Shown here: positions 48,123 through 58,629 of the stretch, in pieces
How the letters are laid out: every line of letters starts with the position of its first letter
Position numbering within the stretch: the first letter of the stretch is position 1
Assembly: GCA_963711635.1 (NCBI GenBank)
Contig: CAVQEZ010000031.1
Location: forward strand, 37,389-101,388
Length of the DNA stretch: 64,000 bases
Direction of reading: 5' to 3'
Origin: CADEED01 sp963711635
Lineage (GTDB): Bacteria > Pseudomonadota > Gammaproteobacteria > Steroidobacterales > Steroidobacteraceae
Program-made: the position numbers and the translations under genes
Notes under the pieces: generated by a model
Databases searched by the model: none
The model's input: the letters and a program-made list of their open reading frames with translations, nothing else
What the model was told of the DNA's origin: nothing

Positions 48123-49160
48123 GTGGTCAAGCAGTCCCTTTCTTTCGCGCTGGAACCGCGTGCCGCGGCGCAGCTCGACGACTACGTCGTGGATCTCGCC
48201 TGGTCGCCGGACGGCAGCCAGCTCGCGATCGTGGGCGGCGAGGGCAAGGTGGCGCTCGCAGACGCCGCCGCGGAAGTCTTTTCACTGGCCGTCATCGGCG
48301 AGCACATGCTCGGCACGCTGGCGCTCGCATGGCAGCCGCATGCGCGCCGCTTCGCCACCGCGGGGCAGGATGGCGCGGTCGCGCTGTGGGATGCCGCGGG
48401 CGCGCGCGAGTTCATGCGCTGGAAGCCCGCGATGAGCGCCACGCAAGCACTCGCATACTCGCCGGGCGGCGACCTGCTCGCGACGGCTGCCGGCAAGTCG
48501 GTGACACTGTGGACGGCGGAGGGCGACAAGGTCCACGCCTTTGCCCCGGCCGCGAGCACCGCGGTGTCGCTGGCCTTCGACAAGCCCGGAATGGATATCG
48601 GGGTTGCCCTGAATGGCGAGATTGCTGTGCACCGCATCGAGAAATCGCGCTACGAAACGCGACGTTACAAATGGCCCGCGCCCTGTCTCACGGTAAACTT
48701 CAGCGGCAATGGTCGATTTCTCGCAAGCGGCATGGCCGACGGTAGTCTGCATTTCTGGAATCGCTCCACGGGCAAGGATTCCCAGATGCGCGGTTACGAC
48801 GGCAAGGTGCAGCTCGTCGGCTGGAGCGACAACAGCAAGTATCTCGCTTCGTGCACCGGCAATGAGATGGTGCTCTGGGATTTCTCGGGTCGCGGACCCG
48901 AAGGCTCGAAACCCGTGGTATTGAACGGCCATACCGATCGCGTCGATGGTTTTGCATGGCAGCCGGGCGGCGAGCACCTGGTCAGCGGCGGTCGCGACTG
49001 GCGCCTGGTGCTGTGGCGCCCGGGCAAGGCGCGCGAGCCCATCGACGTGCAGATGGGCGATGGCGAGATCAGCGCGCTGCGCTGGTCGCCGGATGGCAAA
49101 CGCGTCGCGGTGGGCGAGAAGAAGGGCCGCGTCTCGCTGTACGAGATGGTCGCGCGGTGA
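48123..49160 (+). CDS. WD40-repeat protein
   Basis: A 345-residue protein, GTG start two bases after the GTPase stop, built from about seven WD40 units. Visible repeats end in GAVALWDAAG, SVTLWTAEG, SLHFWNRSTG, MVLWDFSG and RLVLWRPG, each preceded by LAWSPDG or similar. There is no signal peptide. WD40 proteins are protein-interaction scaffolds. Its tight coupling to the CobW-type GTPase suggests a shared role in metal delivery, but this is inference. Confidence 0.88.
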   Translation: MVKQSLSFALEPRAAAQLDDYVVDLAWSPDGSQLAIVGGEGKVALADAAAEVFSLAVIGEHMLGTLALAWQPHARRFATAGQDGAVALWDAAGAREFMRWKPAMSATQALAYSPGGDLLATAAGKSVTLWTAEGDKVHAFAPAASTAVSLAFDKPGMDIGVALNGEIAVHRIEKSRYETRRYKWPAPCLTVNFSGNGRFLASGMADGSLHFWNRSTGKDSQMRGYDGKVQLVGWSDNSKYLASCTGNEMVLWDFSGRGPEGSKPVVLNGHTDRVDGFAWQPGGEHLVSGGRDWRLVLWRPGKAREPIDVQMGDGEISALRWSPDGKRVAVGEKKGRVSLYEMVAR

Positions 49161-49738
49161 AAGTCGAGCTGCGCGATCTGACTCCTGACGAGCGCAAGGA
49201 GATCCAGCAACGCTTCGAAGAGCTCGCGGCGAAGCGCTTCGCGCCCAGCCCCAAGAAGCCTCGCCAGGAAGTGTGGTGGCCACGCGCGCCGCTCGACGGC
49301 CGCGCCTTCCCCGAAGGCATTCATCCGCCCGAGGGCGATCCGACTTTCAACGAATCCGCGCGGCTAATCGGTTTCCTGAATGGCGTCTGCGGCGGTGAGT
49401 TCTATATCGCGAACCTGTCGGCACCGAGGCCGCATTTCCGTCACTCCGGCCGGCTCGACGATGGCCTGTCGCAATGGATCAAGAACCGGCTGGTCTCCAA
49501 TCCCACCTGCCTGCTGGCCTCCAGCGTCGACGTGTTCATCATCGTCGACTCGAAGATGGGTTACACGGTGATCGGCGCGCCCGCCGAGATCATCGAAAAA
49601 TTCGAGAAGCGCTTCGGCGGCGGCGAGACTCTGCAGCGCAACTTCTCGAACTACGTCGACCAGATGCGCATCGGCGCGGGCATCGAGGACGTGAAGTGGG
49701 CGCAGGACTATCTACAGAAGTGGTCCGGCTGGAACTAG
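49157..49738 (+). CDS. Hypothetical protein, third gene after the GTPase
   Basis: A 193-residue soluble protein from GTG 49157, overlapping the WD40 stop (GTGA). It opens with a charged helix (DLTPDERKEIQQRFEELAAKRF). The rest contains FNESARLIGFLNGVCGGEFYIANLSAPRP, a SSVDVFIIVDSKMGYTVIG strand and a tryptophan-rich end (AQDYLQKWSGWN). No family is recognised. Coupling to the WD40 and CobW-like genes suggests they work together. Confidence 0.65.
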   Translation: MKVELRDLTPDERKEIQQRFEELAAKRFAPSPKKPRQEVWWPRAPLDGRAFPEGIHPPEGDPTFNESARLIGFLNGVCGGEFYIANLSAPRPHFRHSGRLDDGLSQWIKNRLVSNPTCLLASSVDVFIIVDSKMGYTVIGAPAEIIEKFEKRFGGGETLQRNFSNYVDQMRIGAGIEDVKWAQDYLQKWSGWN

Positions 49739-49747
49739 GCTCGCTGG

Positions 49748-50908
49748 CTAATGTGTCGGTTCCGCGCGCGCCAGCGCCTCGGCCCCGCCGGGCAGCCGGC
49801 GCGTGCTGACCGCCACCTGATAGCGGCTCATGAGCGCCTGCAGCGCGCGCGTCCAGCTGTAGCCGGACACCACGTGGGCACGCGCCGCGGCGCCGAGTGC
49901 GGCGAGGTCGCGGTCGTAGAGCGCGGCGATCGCCGCGGCGAGGTTGCGCGGCGGCGCGGGCATCGTCCGCGTGCGGTTCGGCCAGTATCCCGGCCCGCTC
50001 GTCGAGCAATTCCGGCACGGCACCGGCGCGCATCGCGACCACCGGTCGCGCGCAGGCCAGGGCTTCGAGGATCACCAGGCCGAAGGTTTCGTGCGTGCCG
50101 GCATGCACGAAGCCATCGGCCGCGGCGAAATAGCTCGCCAGCACGCGATTGTCACGGCAATAGGGCAGGCGCGTGACATTGCCGCTGCGGCCGGATTGCT
50201 CGCCGCCGATCAGCAGCAGGTGATAGGGCTCGCCGAGCACGCGAAACGCCTCGATGAGCACCGGGATGTTCTTCTCGGCCGAGAACCGGCCGGCGAAAAC
50301 CAGCAGGCGCGTCGCGCGCGGCAGCCCCAGCTCCGCGCGCAGATCGCGGCTGCGGCGCTGTCGGAGCGAAGGTTTTCACGTCGACACCCAGCGGCTGGAA
50401 CGTGGCGTTTGCGCACGCCGATGCTATGCAGGTATTCGCACATGTAACGGCTGGGAGCGAGCACCTGCTCGCAGCGTTCGTACGTCAGCCGCACGTACCA
50501 CTCGATGAATTTCTGCACCGCGCTGCCGAGACGGCGGCCGGCGAGCTGCGGGAAAATTCGAATGATAGAAGCCGATCAAGCGGTATGCCGCGACGGCTGG
50601 CGCCACCGACGCGCCGCCCATGCGGGATGAAACGCGTCGCCGACCTCGATCAGGTCCGGCTCGAGCGCATCGATGGCGCGCGACCAGCGCAACGGGTTCA
50701 ACGGCAGCCGGTAATTGAAGGCGCCGGGCACGCGGCCACCCGCGATCATCGAGACATCGCCGGGTTCGCATGCATCGTGCTCACCGGGCACCACCAGGCT
50801 GTGACGCCAGCTGGTATGCGCTCGCATCCACTCGTGCTTGGCGAGCAGGTAGCGCTTCACTCCGCCGCTGGTCGGCGAGTAGAACAGCGTGGCATCGACG
50901 ACATGCAT
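49748..50908 (-). CDS. Glycosyltransferase family 4-like protein (several frameshifts)
   Basis: A GT-B glycosyltransferase of about 385 residues after repair. The N-terminal MHVVDATLFYSPTSGGVKRYLLAK and PDLIEVGDAFHPAW are in one frame. A middle block, KFIEWYVRLTYERCEQVLAPSRYM, is in another. The sugar-nucleotide-binding part has FAGRFSAEKNIPVLIEAFRVLG (read across frames) and the family-4 motif HETFGLVILEALACARPVVA. Shifts are visible near 50610, 50555, 50412, 50365 and 49960. The acceptor is unknown; it may decorate a glycolipid or polysaccharide. The gene is convergent with 49157. Confidence 0.82.
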
Positions 50909-50974
50909 GGTAGTTGCTGTGGGAGTATCAGGGCGTTGCAGTACTGCGACCAGTCAGCGCAGCTCGGTTCCCTG

Positions 50975-52292
50975 ATGTCCTCGATTGCCTACAAGAAGGT
51001 CTCAACATTGCTACCGTGGGTAGCACTGGCGGCTGCACTGGTTCCATGCGCGCACGGCGCGGAGCTGGAGGCGGGCTTGAAGGCCGTTGATTCGAAAGTC
51101 ATTGCCTGGCGTCGCGACATCCACCAGCACCCGGAACTTTCCAACCGCGAAGTGCGCACATCGAAGCTGGTCGCCGATCACCTGCGGAAGCTCGGGCTGG
51201 TGGTCGAGACCGGCATTGCCCATACCGGTGTGGTCGGGTTCCTGAGGACGGGTCAAGCCGGGTCCGACGATCGCGCTGCGCGCGGACATGGACGCGCTGC
51301 CGGTGGTGGAACGCACCGAGGTGCCGTTCCGCTCCACCGCCAAGTCTAACTATCGCGGCGAGGAAGTGGGCGTGATGCACGCCTGCGGCCACGATCGCAC
51401 ACGTCGCGGTGCTGATGGGAGTGGCGGAGGCCTTGACGCAGATCAAGTCGGAGCTGCGCGGCAACGTGCTGTTCGTGTTCCAGCCGGCCGAAGAGGGCGC
51501 GCCTCCGGGCGAGGAAGGCGGCGCGTCGGTCATGTTGAAGGCGGGCATCTTCGACAAGTACAAGCCCGAGGTGGTTTTCGGCTGGCACGCCTGGGCATCG
51601 CTGAATACCGGCACCATCGGCTATCGCAGCGGCCCGTACATGGCGGGTTCACAGGCCTGGAAGGCAGTGGTCAACGGCCGGCAGACCCATGGCTCGCGTC
51701 CCTGGCAGGGCGTGGATCCGATCGTGATTGCGGCGCAGATCATCGGGGGTCTGCAGACCGTCGTGAGCCGGCAGGTCGACATCACCCGCAACCCGGCCGT
51801 GGTGTCGGTGGGTGCCATCAAGGGCGGCGTGCGCAACAACATCATTCCGGACAGCGTGGAGATGATCGGCACGATCCGCACCTTCGAGGCCGCGCAGAAC
51901 GAGCAGGTGACCCAGGCCATGAAACGCATGGTCGAGAACACCGCGGAAGCCAATGGCGCCACGCGCCACGTTCAGCTCGATCCGTATCGCAACCCGGTGA
52001 CCTACAACAATCCCGAGCTCACCGCGCGCGTGCTGCCCGAGCCTGCGCAAGCTCGCGGGCGACACGAACGTCAAGGAGATCCCGCTGATCACCGGCGCCG
52101 AGGATTTCGCGTATTTCGCGCAGAACCGTGCCGGCTTCTACTTCATGGTGGGCGTCACGCCGCAGGGCATGGACGTGGTCACGCGCGCCGGCTAACCACT
52201 CGCCGCTGTTCTATCTGGACGAGACGGCGATGCCGCTGGCCACACGGGCGATCGCCGCCGTGGCCGTCGACTACCTCATGCGGGGGCAATGA
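50975..52292 (+). CDS. M20-family amidohydrolase, exported (several frameshifts)
   Basis: A zinc-dependent aminoacylase/carboxypeptidase-like enzyme of about 440 residues. A signal peptide (LLPWVALAAALVPCAHGAE) precedes the catalytic domain, whose metal-binding and active-site motifs are DIHQHPELSN, ALRADMDALPV, HACGHD, FQPAEEG and GAEDFAYF. A lid/dimerisation region lies between (GSRPWQGVDPI, GGVRNNIIPD). Shifts fall near 51265, 51400, 52042 and 52190, each a single base. It probably hydrolyses N-acyl amino acids or peptides in the periplasm. Confidence 0.88.
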
Positions 52293-52310
52293 CGCTCTAC
52301 AGCACCGGGT

Positions 52311-54489
52311 CTACGCCAGGTTCTTGATGATCGGCAAGCGCCGCACGCGCTTGCCTGTGGCGGCGTAGATCGCATTGGCAACCGCCGGCGCGATCGGCGG
52401 CGTGCCGGGCTCGCCCGCGCCGCCCATCGGCTCACCCGAGTTCATGATGGTCACGTCGATCTCCGGCGCCTCGTTGATGCGCAGGATCGGGTAGTCGTGG
52501 AAGTTGCTCTGCTCGACCTTGCCGTCAGCGAAGGTGATCTCGCCATGCAGCGCGGCCTGAGCCCGTAGTTGATGGCGCTTTCCATCTGCGTGATGACGCC
52601 GCTCGGATTCGCGGCGAAACCGCAATCGATGGCGCACCACACCTTGTGCACGCGCACGTTGCCGCCTTCCACGGACACTTCGGCGACTTCGGCGACGATG
52701 CTGCCGAAGGATTCTGCATGGCGACGCCGCGTCCGCGGCCCGCGGCCGCGCCCTCCGCCAGTTGCTCATCTCGGCGGCCTTGTTCAGCACCGCGAGATGC
52801 GCGGATCGGCGCCTAACAACTTGCGGCGCAACTCGACCGGATCGGCGCCCGCCGAGCACCGCGAGCTCGTCGAGCGCGCAGTTCACGGTGAAGCCGGTGT
52901 GGGAATGGCCCACCGAGCGCCACCACAGACACGGGCACCTTGCCGTTGCCCTCGTGGGTGTCCACAGCATGTTCGGGAATGTCGTACGGCATGTCGGAGG
53001 CGCCCTCGACGCTCGACGGATCGAACTCGAGCCCTTGGGAATGAAGGCGTCGGTACAGCCGCCGCGCAGACACCCTGGCTGACGATGCATTGCTGCCAGG
53101 CCACGGGCGTTGCCGTCGCCGTCGACTGCCGCGCGCACGCGCGAAATCACGTACGGCCGGTACGACAGACCGCTGCACGTCGTCTTCGCGCGTCTGTGTC
53201 ACGCTCAGCACCGGCTTGCCGACGGCCTTCGAAGCTGCGCGGCCTCGACCACCACCTCGGAGTTGCGCTGCGCGCGCCGCCCGAAGCCGCCGCCGAGAAA
53301 TGCCGTGTGCACCTTCACCTTGGCGGGATCGAGGCCCAGCACTTCGGCGACCGCATCGCGATCGGGCGACTGCATCTGCGTGCCCAGCTACAGGTCGCAG
53401 CCGTCGGCGCGCACATCGGCGAGGCAGTTGAGCGGCTCCATCGGGCGAATGCGCGAGATAAGGCAGCTCGTATTCCACGTCCATGCGTTTCGCCGCGCCG
53501 GACGCAGCGCGCCTTCACGTTGCCGCGTGTCCGCGCCACGGCGCCCGGGCCTGGCCGAGCAGCCGCTGGTATTCCGCGCGCAGCGCGATGGTCGAGAGAT
53601 TGCGTTAGGTCCTTCGTTCCACTCCAGGCCAGCGCGTCACGGCCGCGTTTGGCGGCCCAGGTGTTCTTGCCGTAGACGGCCACGCCGGACGGGAATCGCT
53701 TTGACATCGACGACGCCCGGACACGGCGCGCGCGGCGCTGTCGTCCACTTTCGCCAGCGTCGCGCCGATCACCGGCGGCCGCGCGATGACCGCGAACAAC
53801 ATGCCGGGCACACGCATGTCGATGCCGAATTTGGCGCTGCCATCCACTTTCATCGGCGAGTCGAGGCGCTTGCTGCGGCTTGCCGAGGTAACGGAAACTG
53901 CGCCGGATCCTTGAGCGCCACTTTCTCGGGCGCGGGCATCCCTGCGCGGCCGCGTCGGCCAGCGCGCCGTAGACTCAGTGACTTTCGAGCCGTTGATATA
54001 CCTTGCCGTCTTCGGTGCGCAGCTGCCGAGGCGTCCACGCCCAAGCGTTGCGCCGCGGCGGCTAACAACATGGCGCGCGCACGGGCGCCGGCTTCGCGCA
54101 GCTGCGTGTAGGTGGTGCTGGTGCTCATGCTGCCGCCGGTGAACTGCATCGGCATGAAGGGCACGTTGAACGCCGGATCCGCGCCGCGCGAACTCCACGT
54201 TGACGCGCCTGGGATCGACGTCGAGTTCTTCGGCCAGCGCCATCGCGAGCCCGGTGTAGATGCCCTGGCCCATCTCCGACTTGCCGATGACCACGGTGAC
54301 GGTGTCGTCGGGCGCCACGCGCACGAAGGCATTCGGCGCAAGCGTGCGGCCGGAGCGCCGGCGCCGGCCTTTCGCGGTTGTTCGCGTAGCGGATGCCGAG
54401 AACCAGTCCACCGCCGACGACGCCGGCCGCGACACCGCCGATGAGGAACGTGCGGCGGTCGAAACGGCGAGGGTGACGTGATCGTTCAT
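52311..54489 (-). CDS. Molybdopterin-binding oxidoreductase subunit, isoquinoline 1-oxidoreductase beta-like (many frameshifts)
   Basis: A large subunit of the xanthine dehydrogenase / IorB group, about 725 residues after repair. The start MNDHVTLAVST leads in another frame to an RRTFLIGG-type twin-arginine signal. Recognisable blocks are APDDTVTVVIGKSEMGQGIYTGLAMALAEELDVDP, GHSHTGFTVN-like shadows in shifted frames, and an intact C-terminus (MGGAGEPGTPPIAPAVANAIYAATGKRVRRLPI). At least ten shifts occur. The [2Fe-2S] small subunit that usually pairs with IorB is not adjacent. Tat export of a molybdoenzyme is expected. Confidence 0.8.
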
Positions 54490-54543
54490 GGCGCGCTCCT
54501 GGAAGGGATTACGGAATGCGGCGATGTTAAGGTATGGCCGACC

Positions 54544-55972
54544 ATGCAACTGGAGTTTTTCGGCGCCGCGGGCGAAGTGACGGGTCCTGCCACATCCTGC
54601 GGGTGGCGGGCCGCCAGCTGCTGCTCGACTGCGGAATGATCCAGGGCGGCCGGACGCGCCCGCGCGCAACCGGCTGCCGTTTCCCGTTCGAGCGGCGGCC
54701 ATCGACGCGGTGGTGCTGAGCCACGCGCACATCGATCATTGCGGGCGTCTGCCGCTGCTCGTGAAGCGCGGTTACCGCGGGCCTATCTACACCAACAGGG
54801 CCTGCGCCGACCTGGTGCCGATACTGCTGCGCGATTCGGCGAACCTCGCGCTGCGCGACGCCGAGCGCACGAACCGGGACCTGGAGGCGGGAGCGGAGCG
54901 CGTCGAGCCGCTGTTCGACCTCGAAGACGTCGAGGCCGACGCTGCGCCATGATCAAGCCGATTCCGTACGACACGCGCGCGAGCTGTTGCCCGGCAGTCA
55001 CGGTGCGCGTGCGCGACGCGGGGCACATCCTCGGCTCGTCGAGCGTCGAGATGTGGGTCGAGCGAAGGGCGACGTGCGCCGCAAGCTGGTGTTCTCGGGC
55101 GATCTCGGGCAGTACGACACGCCCATCCTGCAGGACCTGTGGAAGTTCGAGTCCGCCGACTCGGTGCTCATGGAGAGCACCTACGGCAACCGCCTGCATC
55201 GCGGCCGCGAGGACACCGAGCGCGAGCTCGGCGGCATCCTCGCGCAGGCGGCGCGCGACGGCGGCAACGTCATCGTGCCGGCGTTCGCCATCGGCCGCAG
55301 CCAGGAGCTGCTCTATCTACTCGCGCAAGCACTACGGCGAATGGCACCTGGCGCGCTGGAAGATCTTCCTCGACAGCCCCATGGCCATCGCCGCGAGCCG
55401 CGTGTACTGGAAACACCCGGATCGCTTCGACGAGGAGACCACGCCGGCTGCGCGCGAGCGTTCCGCGGCATGCCGCCGCTGCCGAATCTCGTGCTGTCGG
55501 AAACGCCCGACGATTCGCGCGCCATCAACGAGATGCGTGGCGGCGCGCATCATCATCGCCGGCTCCGGCATGGCCAACGGCGGCCGCGTGCTGCATCACC
55601 TCAAGCACAATCTCGAGCGGCCCGAATGCCACGTGGTCATCGTCGGTTTCCAGGCGCCGGGCACGCTGGGGCGCCAGCTGGTCGACCGGCATGCCGAGGT
55701 GTTCATTCACGGCCGACGCTGCGCTGGCCGCGCAGATCCACACGCTCGGCGGACTCTCGGCGCACGGCGACCAGGAGCGAACTATTGCGCTGGTATGACA
55801 GCTTCAAGGGTCGCCCGCCGGTATTATCTCGTGCACGGCGAGGTGCCCTCGGCCGAAGCGCTGGCCGTGAAAGCTGCGCGAGCGCGGTGCAACCGCGACG
55901 GTGACTCGTCCTGGCCTGAAAATCGAACTTGCGAGCTTGCCCCTGCTGGCCCGCGACTCGCGGACTCCGTAG
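54544..55972 (+). CDS. MBL-fold beta-CASP RNA nuclease-like protein (several frameshifts)
   Basis: A metallo-beta-lactamase-fold nuclease of the beta-CASP (CPSF/Ysh1) group, about 470 residues after repair. It starts MQLEFFGAAGEVTG. The zinc motif is SHAHIDHCGRLP. Further conserved parts are DAGHILGSSSVEMW, KLVFSGDLGQYDTP, STYGNRLHR, PAFAIGRSQELL and the C-terminal GLSAHGDQ. Shifts lie near 54586, 54665, 54948, 55065, 55322, 55470, 55548, 55716 and 55795. Such proteins process RNA, though bacterial members of this branch are poorly studied. It is divergent from the molybdoenzyme gene. Confidence 0.85.
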
Positions 55973-56048
55973 AATGCCCGGCGCCTAACACTCCGCGACG
56001 GACGCCGACGGACGCGACCCTGACAAGAAACGCCGTGGTTTCCCGTCA

Positions 56049-57331
56049 ATGGCGGCGAAGCGCGCATCGTCATCACCGGCTTCTTGCTGCTGTTCTGCGT
56101 GCTCGGCGGCTATTTCGCCGTGCGGCCGGTGCGCGAAACCATCGGCACCATGCTCGGCCGCGAGGCCACGCAGAACCTGTGGTTGTTCACCGCGCTGTTC
56201 GCGATCCTGATCGTGCCGTTCTACGGCTGGCTGGTGGCGCACGTGCGCCGCTCGGTGCTGCTGCCCACGATCTACGGCTTCATGGCGGTGGCGTTCGTCG
56301 GTCACCGCGCAGGTGTTCCAGGGCGGCGATCCGGAACCGATGCTGGCGCGCGTGTTCTACGTCGCCATCAGCGTCATGAACCTGATGCTGGTGTCGGTGT
56401 TCTGGAGTTTCATGCTCGAGATCATCTCGAGCGAGCAGACCAAGCGCCTGTTCGGTTTCATCGCCGCGGGTGGCACCGCTGGGAGCATGGTCGGGCCGAC
56501 TGCTGACGGCCTGTTCGTCAAGAGCATCGGCAATTCGGGCGTGCTGTACATGGGCGCGGGCATGTTCCTCGTGGCCGATCGTCCTGCAGCGCGTCCTGAT
56601 GCGCAATGGCGGCGCATCGCGCCCGGCGGCCGCGTCGGGGCCAGCGCAGCTGTCCGAGCGCGAACGCGCGCTCGGCGGCAATCCCTTCGCGGGCTTCATG
56701 CTGGTGCTGCGCAATCCCTATCTCGTGGGCATCGCGCTGTTCATCGTCGGCATCTCGGCGATCAACACCTTCCTGTACTTCGAGCAGCTCGAGCTGGTGG
56801 AACAGAAGTTCGAGGAGCTGGCGGCGCGAACCCAGGTGTTCGCGAGCCTGGACGTCATCGTCCAGCTGCTGGTCATGTTCACGCAGCTGACGCTGACCGG
56901 TTTCATCGCCACGCGTTTCGGCTCATCGCGCTGCTGGTGGCCATTCCCCTGGTCATGGTGTTCGGGCTCACCGTGTACGCGGTCTTCGGCACCTTCATGC
57001 GTGCTGGCCGTGGCCATGGTGATGCGCCGCTGGGGTGAATACGCCTTCATCCGGCCCGGGCCGCGAGATGCTCTTCAGCAAGGTGGACAAGGAGAGCAAG
57101 TACAAGGCCAAGAACCTCATCGACGTGGCCGTGTACCGCATCGCCGATGCCGGCTTCGCGCAGCTCAAGAAAGTGCTCGAGGCCGTGGGCATGGGCGGTA
57201 CCGCGCAGGCGCTGATCGCCGCCGGCGGTCGCCGGCGCTGTGGGCGGTCAACGGCTGGTGGCTGGGACGCCGCCACGAGAAGGAAAAGAGCAGAAGTCGG
57301 GCGGACGCGGAGCGTCGCGCAGGACGATTGA
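56049..57331 (+). CDS. Polytopic membrane transporter, ATP:ADP antiporter/MFS-like (several frameshifts)
   Basis: An integral membrane protein of about 425 residues. Conserved text across frames: GFLLLFCVLGGYFAVRPVRE, then WLFTALFAILIVPFYGWLVA, VFWSFMLEIISSEQTKRLFG, GTAGSMVGP, NPYLVGIALFIVGISAINTFLYFEQ and LFSKVDKESKYKAKNLIDV. The RPVRE and FSKVDKESKYKAKN segments recall the AAA/NTT nucleotide-transporter family and its MFS-like relatives in free-living bacteria. Shifts occur near 56060, 56300, 56575, 56930, 57000 and 57060. The start (ATG 56049) is uncertain. The substrate is not established. Confidence 0.65.
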
Positions 57332-57381
57332 CGACCGGCAGTTCCCGGAACTCGCGGGCGGTGCGCGCGGTCCATCCGGTC

Positions 57382-57578
57382 ATGCCCTCGAGCGTCATCC
57401 GTTCCTATCGTTACGACCCCACCGAGCACCGGCTGGACCTGGTATTCGTGTCGGGCCGCCGCTATCGGTACCACGAGGTACCGGAAGAAACGTACGCGAG
57501 ATGCGCCGCGCGTTCTCGAAGGGCGAATTCTTCAACGAGAATATCCGCGATCAGTTCCGGTTCACGCCGCTGAACTGA
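57382..57578 (+). CDS. KTSC-domain protein (one frameshift)
   Basis: A protein of about 65 residues matching the KTSC domain, a small beta-rich fold often found alone or attached to other proteins. The pattern is SSVIRSYRYDPTEHRLDLVF, then GRRYRYHEVPEETY, then (after a shift near 57496) FSKGEFFNENIRDQF. The family is thought to bind nucleic acid or proteins; its function is undefined. It lies between the transporter and the AlkB-like gene on the same strand, two bases from the next start. Confidence 0.75.
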
Positions 57579-57579
57579 A

Positions 57580-58169
57580 ATGGCGCGCGGAGCTTCGACA
57601 TCGTCCACGCAGCGTGACCTGTTTGACCGCGGCCCCGCCCGGGCTGGGCTTTCGCGGGGAATTCGTCAGCGAGACGGAGGAGGCCGCGCTGTTGGTCGCG
57701 GCCGCGACAGCTGTCGTTCAAGCCCTTCGAGTTTCACGGCTGGACCGGCAATCGCGAGACCGTCTCCTTCGGCTGGCGTTACGACTTCAACCACGCGCGC
57801 GTGGAACCGCGCCGAGCCGATTCCCGGAGTTCCTGTTGCCGCTGCGCGACGTGCCGCGGCGTTGGCCGGCATCGATGCGGCCGCCTTCGAGCAGGCTCTG
57901 GTAATCCGTTACGACGTGGGTGCCGGCATCGGCTGGCATCGCGACCGGCCCGGTGTTCGAGAAAGTCTTCGGCCTGTCGCTGCTCTCGCCCTGCGTGCTG
58001 CGATTCCGCCGCCGCCACGCGGTCGCGGCTTCGAGCGCTTCTCGCTCGGACGCGCCGCCGCGCTCGGCCTATCTACTGAGCGGGGGAAATACGCCATGAC
58101 TGGGAACACAGCATCGCACCCGTGGAATTGAAGCGCTACTCGATCACGTTCAGGAGCAGGCACACATGA
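57580..58169 (+). CDS. AlkB-like 2-oxoglutarate/Fe(II) dioxygenase (several frameshifts)
   Basis: An alpha-ketoglutarate-dependent dioxygenase of about 195 residues, related to AlkB, which removes methyl groups from DNA or RNA bases. Blocks in shifting frames: GLGFRGEFVSETEEAALL, SFGWRYDF (seen as fragments), VIRYDVGAGIGWHRD with the iron-binding H-x-D, a FGLSLLSPCVLRFRRR region, and the end ELKRYSITF. Shifts lie near 57632, 57713, 57810, 57955 and 58010-58100. The stop overlaps the next start (ATGA). Confidence 0.82.
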
Positions 58170-58599
58170 CGAACCCGGCGTCTCGAGGGCGGCTGCGCTC
58201 TGTGGGGCCGTACGATATCGCCTGCTCAGCGAGCCCTTCGACGCGGGCTACTGCCATTGTGGCATGTGCCGGCGCGCCACGGGTGCGCCAGCGGTGGCCT
58301 TTGCAACCGTGCCGATCGAAGACTTCGTGGTGACCGGCAGTCCGCGCCGCCGCCGCTCCTCGGGTTTCGGCGAGCGCTGGTTCTGCGCCGATTGCGGCAC
58401 CCAGCTGGCCATGCACGTCGACCACCAGCCGGACACCATCGATTTCACGATCGCTTCGCTGGACGATCCCGAGCGCGTGCGACCGGCATTTTCACATCTT
58501 CTTCGAGCAGCCGCATCGAGTGGTTCGATACCGCGGACCGCTGCGCCGCGTTACTTCGGATTTCGGCCCGACACACGCGGGGCTGGACTGGGGCAATGA
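58166..58599 (+). CDS. GFA (glutathione-dependent formaldehyde-activating-like) family protein (two or three frameshifts)
   Basis: A zinc protein of about 143 residues. The first residues MTNPASRG shift near 58190 into GCALCGAVRY (visible as a C-x-x-C motif). The chain continues YCHCGMCRRATGAPAVAF and WFCADCGTQLAM, both classical GFA cysteine motifs. A later pair of compensating shifts near 58490-58540 precedes the end RYFGFRPDTRG. The family binds zinc and, in some members, glutathione adducts. It is convergent with the CheA-like gene. Confidence 0.82.
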
Positions 58600-58629
58600 A
58601 AGCGCCGCCACCGGCGCGCGCCCGCGCAG

